This document shows, one piece after another, positions 14,955 through 17,857 of a stretch of 17,857 nucleotides of DNA. The DNA is from an uncultured Clostridia bacterium (lineage in GTDB: Bacteria > Bacillota > Clostridia > Christensenellales > CAG-917), in the NCBI GenBank assembly GCA_946056785.1, contig CAMGKS010000007.1:1-17857 (forward strand), given 5' to 3'. Within the stretch, counting starts at the first letter, position 1, and each line of letters starts with the position of its first letter. Made by a program: the position numbers and the translations under genes. The notes under the pieces were generated by a model, which worked only from the letters and a program-made list of their open reading frames with translations, was not told where the DNA came from and made no database searches.

Positions 14955-14978
14955 ACGGATAATGTTTAACGATGATTG

Positions 14979-15110
14979 CGGTTTAAGATTTTAATAAACT
15001 TACAGTTTAAAGACAGCTTATAATAGCGGTTTAAGATTTTAATAAACTTACAGTTTAAAGACAGCTTATAATAGCGGTTTAAGATTTTAATATAACTTAC
15101 AGCTTAAACA
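14979..15110. repeat. 48-bp tandem repeat array, decaying rightward
   Basis: Units start at 14979, 15027 and 15075, each with GCGGTTTAAGATTTTAATA. Units 1 and 2 are identical over all 48 bases; unit 3 diverges after about 35. Degenerate remnants (CAGCTTAAAGACA at ~15147, AGTTTAAAAACTACTTATAAT at ~15170) suggest older copies out to about 15210. Each full unit contains TTATAATA. There is no ORF in the 366-base gap and no alternating unique spacers, so it is not a CRISPR array. Function unknown. Confidence 0.9.
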
Positions 15111-15257
15111 CTACTAAAATTACGATTAAGGTTTAATCGTCGCGGCAGCTTAAAGACAAATTAAAATAAAGTTTAAAAACTACTTATAATTGCAGTTAAA
15201 AATTGGTTGTGACTGACAGATAATAACCGCTTATTTTTTACGGTATGAATTTAATAT

Positions 15258-16193
15258 TTAATTAGTTTTTGCATTTGATTTTTTAATGCGTTTGTCTTTG
15301 CCGTCGATAGTTTTTAAACTTGAATAATTTTCTGATAATAATCTGCTGAAAAACCTTTCGCCGTATCTTTTATTTATCATATCATCCGACAGGTTGGTGG
15401 TGATTATCGTATGTTTTGCGTGAGCAATTCTTTCCGAGAGTATAAGCAAAAGATATTCAACCGTCACGTTGTTGAGCATCGCTTCCGTGCCGAGGTCGTC
15501 GATCACAAGAAGGTCGCATTCTAAAATATCGTCGAGCAATCCTTCACGCTCCGAGAGGGTAAGGGTATGATATTTAAGGCATTTTTGGATAATTTCAAAA
15601 GCTGAAAGAAAGATTACGCTATAACCTTTTTCCGACACCCCGTTTGCTATGCAGCTTGCCATAAAAGTTTTTCCGACGCCCGTACAGCCGTTAAAAACAA
15701 AGTTTAAAGTTTTTTTTGTGGGGAATTTATCTATTACGGTTTTTACGAAGTCTAAATGTTTTTTATCGTTTTCGTCGATTACGATAAAATCGTCTACAGT
15801 GTGCGAGTTCGAACCGCTATTAGAAACCGATTCGTTTAAAAGGTCATAATAAGTCTTTATAACGCAATCGCAAGTTTCGTTGTTAAAAACTCCGCTGTCG
15901 TGGCATTTAGGACAGTCGTATTTTACGTCGAAATCGCTTTCTTTGAAACCGTATTTTTCAATAGATTTTAAATAAGCGTCTTTTGCTGATTTAATTTCCT
16001 TGTCCAAATTGGACTTTATGCCAAAAGTTTCAGCTTTGATTTTATCATATTCCAAAGTTTTATAAGCGTCGAAATTTTGTGCTATTTCAGGAATTGCCAA
16101 AGCTTTCTCCCAGGCAAGGTCGGCATTTTTTAAAGCCTGAACGTGCTTGGCTTTTACCTTATCGAGTGCAATTTTTAAAACGTCTTTTCTCAT
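15258..16193 (-). CDS. dnaI: DnaC/DnaI-type AAA+ helicase loader
   Basis: An AAA+ ATPase expected to load the replicative helicase (DnaB-type) during initiation and restart; 311 residues, the DnaI length. An N-terminal coiled-coil-like region (~1-85) is followed by a zinc-binding cluster CPKC...CDC (C94, C97, C108, C110) as in Bacillus DnaI. The ATPase core has Walker A GCTGVGKT (169-176; usual GPTGVGKT), Walker B LLVIDDLG (228-235), sensor-1 TTN (265-267) and arginine-finger candidates R280/R284 in YGERFFSRL. The start overlaps the upstream dnaD-like stop as ATGA with a weak GGAAGTGA site, so it is probably translated by coupling. Chromosomal context and the DnaD neighbour favour a host primosome gene over a phage one. 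DnaC versus DnaI naming follows the zinc cluster. Confidence 0.9.
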   Translation of the reverse strand: MRKDVLKIALDKVKAKHVQALKNADLAWEKALAIPEIAQNFDAYKTLEYDKIKAETFGIKSNLDKEIKSAKDAYLKSIEKYGFKESDFDVKYDCPKCHDSGVFNNETCDCVIKTYYDLLNESVSNSGSNSHTVDDFIVIDENDKKHLDFVKTVIDKFPTKKTLNFVFNGCTGVGKTFMASCIANGVSEKGYSVIFLSAFEIIQKCLKYHTLTLSEREGLLDDILECDLLVIDDLGTEAMLNNVTVEYLLLILSERIAHAKHTIITTNLSDDMINKRYGERFFSRLLSENYSSLKTIDGKDKRIKKSNAKTN

Positions 16194-17629
16194 TCTATGT
16201 CACTTCCGTCAAAGTTTGTACTGTTTGTGAAAATAGCGGCTAGTTCTTCTTTGCTGTATTCTCTGTGCATATAATCGTTTCTCGTCGTCTTATCTTTTTG
16301 GGTCGGGTTAAACGATTTTGCTTTTTCAACGGTGTTTATACCTTGCTGTTTGTAGCTAGATAAGAGTTGGTTCATATATTTTATAGGGTAGGTTTTTCCG
16401 ACAGCCTGTTCCGCCGCATAATTTATAACGTCACGGCTGAATCCCCAGGTTGATTCCCATATTTTGAAATATTCTCTGTCGCTGTTTATAACGCCTCGAA
16501 TTTCTCCCGTTTTTGAAAGGATTGCTTTTATCGCTTCATCGTTTGCGACAAGTTTTGCAATGTATGCATTGATGCCGTCTACAGTCGTTATACCCATAGA
16601 ATGGAATTTATTTATCATCGCATTCATTCCTTCAAGGCTTTTAATGCCCGAAATAAAACAATAATGGGCGACTTTAAGTAATGTGTCCTCGTCAAAGCCT
16701 TTTTGCGTCCAAGGAACGGTGTACGTTTCGATGACGTGTTCTAACGATTCATAAAACAAGCCGAGAGTTTTATTGATTTTGATGGCAAGATTCATAAGGC
16801 TTTCTCTTTGTGCCTGATAATCTTTCATCTGAGATTCGGTGTAAATCGAAAGGCGATAATATTCGTCGAGAGTGGAGTCCAGCTTTTTGAAAGTTTTGCT
16901 TTTTATATGTTTAGCAAGATAAACTATGGCGGATATATCGAAGCCCCAGTTTTTCGTCCATTTAAGCAGAAGTTGTTTTTCTTCGAGGTCGGCACCTCCT
17001 TTTCTGCCCAAAGCTTTAAGCACAAGCCTCATATCTTCCGATTGCGTTTCGTATTCGTTAAGTTTGTTTTCTACGTCGTCCACGGTCATAACGCCGTCAG
17101 CCGCCCAGGACTTTGCGACGGTCAAAACGTAGGGATATCTTACCGTGTTGCCTTTAAGATTTATGCAATATTGCACGACCATCAAAAGAGCGTTCTGCTC
17201 CATGTGACTGCTTTCTAAAAAATAATAATATTCGTTATATTCGTTCGGAGTGAGCATTCTGTCAGGAAACAGCTTTTGAAGTCCCACGTTGAAATCGGTA
17301 AACTTTTCCGACTTATATTTTTTAACCGGTTTAAGATTTTGCTTGAACGAAAGATATTTTATCTCCAACGGCGAACGAGAAAGTATTTCTACAAGTCCGT
17401 TATCCTGCCAGAAAGCAAACGTATTGACGACTTCCTCGACAGTCATATCCAAAGTTTTAGTCATAACGTCGAGGCTGTTTTCATCCGTTTTTACGTTGCA
17501 CAAAAAAAGTCCGTACATATAGACTTTTATTTGTTTTTCGTCGGCATACGGCATATATTCGCTAAGAAACAGGTTGTCAACCATCGTATAGCTTTCGATA
17601 AGATAATCGTTAGAAAATTTACAAATCAT
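16190..17629 (-). CDS. dnaD: DnaD/DnaB-like primosomal protein with four C-terminal-type repeats
   Basis: A replication-initiation protein of the DnaD/DnaB(Bsu) group, expected to act with the loader encoded just after it. The N-terminal ~1-95 looks like the DnaD winged-helix domain (YMYGLFLCN, DMTVEEVVNTFAFWQDNGLVEI). Beyond that I see four units resembling the DnaD C-terminal (PF07261-type) domain: ~131-191, ~219-274, ~303-361 and ~386-440. Units 2 and 4 share a W...WGF start, with GF also in unit 3, and units 3 and 4 share the GI-T-TV ending (unit 1: GVMTVDDV). The 479-residue length is about twice that of B. subtilis DnaD (232). The ATG lies seven bases after AAGGA. It overlaps dnaI by four bases. 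Repeat boundaries are approximate and by eye. Confidence 0.88.
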   Translation of the reverse strand: MICKFSNDYLIESYTMVDNLFLSEYMPYADEKQIKVYMYGLFLCNVKTDENSLDVMTKTLDMTVEEVVNTFAFWQDNGLVEILSRSPLEIKYLSFKQNLKPVKKYKSEKFTDFNVGLQKLFPDRMLTPNEYNEYYYFLESSHMEQNALLMVVQYCINLKGNTVRYPYVLTVAKSWAADGVMTVDDVENKLNEYETQSEDMRLVLKALGRKGGADLEEKQLLLKWTKNWGFDISAIVYLAKHIKSKTFKKLDSTLDEYYRLSIYTESQMKDYQAQRESLMNLAIKINKTLGLFYESLEHVIETYTVPWTQKGFDEDTLLKVAHYCFISGIKSLEGMNAMINKFHSMGITTVDGINAYIAKLVANDEAIKAILSKTGEIRGVINSDREYFKIWESTWGFSRDVINYAAEQAVGKTYPIKYMNQLLSSYKQQGINTVEKAKSFNPTQKDKTTRNDYMHREYSKEELAAIFTNSTNFDGSDIE

Positions 17630-17654
17630 AATTTTTTCCTTAGTCGGTTAAATA

Positions 17655-17683
17655 AGTTTATCACAAAAATTTTGCCTTTTAAA
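17655..17683 (-). promoter_or_regulatory. Probable promoter of the dnaD-dnaI operon
   Basis: On the minus strand an extended -10 TGTGATAAACT (TAAACT at 17660-17655), with a poor -35 TTTAAA at 17683-17678 and 17-base spacing. It is 26 bases upstream of the dnaD-like ATG. Confidence 0.5.
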
Positions 17684-17763
17684 GCGTTTTTAAGATTTAA
17701 TGCTCCGTATCAAAAAAATTTCTTGAAAAGGCTTTTGCTTATGCGGCGTTTACGCTTGAATTT

Positions 17764-17857
17764 TCATTCGCCGTTTGTCGGTTTTTCACCGTCCTCGTCG
17801 CCCTTTAAACCGCACTGTTCGTCTGTTTCGGCGTCGGACGTCAAAGTTTTAGGCGGA
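17764..17857 (-). CDS. C-terminal end of a gene entering from the right (acidic tail)
   Basis: One minus-strand frame is open from the window edge (first full codon ends at 17856) to TGA at 17764-17766, giving 30 residues, with the opposing minus frames closed early. The peptide (PPKTLTSDAETDEQCG at its start, then Lys/Gly/Asp/Glu-rich to NGE) is hydrophilic and acidic, like the tails of the three membrane proteins in this window. It ends 134 bases before the dnaD-like start. The family is unknown because only the tail is visible. It could be a chance open frame: 93 bases is short. Confidence 0.45.
   Translation of the reverse strand, partial: PPKTLTSDAETDEQCGLKGDEDGEKPTNGE

Noticed and set aside
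14979..15210. CRISPR-like array
   Set aside because: Units are contiguous tandem copies without unique spacers, AT-rich, and no cas gene is present.
15181..15257. Dedicated terminator for dnaI
   Set aside because: Only a GGTT/AACC four-base stem ahead of a short T-run on the minus strand; too weak to call.
15258..17629. Prophage replication module (dnaD-dnaC)
   Set aside because: No integrase, repressor, terminase or structural genes; length, zinc cluster and surroundings fit the host primosome.
17739..17857. Plus-strand open frame starting ATGCGGCGTTTACGC and running off the right edge
   Set aside because: No good ribosome site, Ser-rich shadow composition, and it opposes a more plausible minus-strand coding tail.

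Overview
This window looks like ordinary chromosome from a low-GC, Gram-positive-type bacterium (Bacillota, most likely an uncultured gut Clostridia lineage; I cannot name the genus). Reasons: strong AGGAGG-type ribosome sites, sigma-A promoters, U-tract hairpin terminators, a TPP-riboswitch-controlled ThiT thiamine transporter, a DnaD/DnaI-type primosome pair, a split two-subunit transketolase and a DUF5058 membrane protein. I see no transposase, integrase, phage structural gene, CRISPR array, rRNA or tRNA.

Layout. 1-302: gene-free, AT-rich, with a perfect 22-bp inverted-repeat terminator. 303-1674 (minus): thiamine uptake unit (promoter, TPP aptamer, terminator hairpin, thiT). 1792-2439: yfcE-like phosphodiesterase (minus) and a family 2 glycosidase (plus) read from divergent promoters about 20 bp apart. 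4345-4419: two bidirectional terminators between convergent genes. 4474-8291 (minus): an ABC-2 type exporter (ATPase plus permease), preceded by a tightly spaced pair of uncharacterised membrane proteins (DUF5058 and partner). 8574-12233 (plus): folate block folC-folE, then folP-folBK, with two overlapping gene junctions that both appear to use TTG starts. 12424-12957: LURP-one/YxjI-like protein. 13153-14891: split transketolase. 15258-17629 (minus): dnaD-like and dnaI/dnaC-like genes overlapping by ATGA. 17764-17857: the last 30 codons of a gene entering from the right.

How it works together. The fol genes would convert GTP-derived pterin and pABA to dihydrofolate and its polyglutamates; the dihydroneopterin triphosphate phosphatase, pABA synthesis and folA are not in this window. 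ThiT would import thiamine, whose pyrophosphate both shuts thiT off through the riboswitch and serves as cofactor of the transketolase 12 kb away. The DnaD-like/DnaI-like pair would load the replicative helicase.

Most unusual points: (1) three membrane proteins, and probably a fourth partial protein, end in acidic Glu/Thr/Ser/Ala-rich low-complexity tails of 24-45 residues; (2) ThiT carries an extra five-helix N-terminal region of about 175 residues; (3) the DUF5058/partner pair is a candidate undescribed transporter; (4) the DnaD-like protein appears to hold four tandem DnaD-type repeats; (5) a family of AT-rich GCGGTTTAA-type intergenic repeats occurs in three separate gaps, including a 48-bp tandem array. 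Several start sites were corrected from the longest open frame using ribosome-site and promoter positions (yfcE, folBK, transketolase N-subunit).
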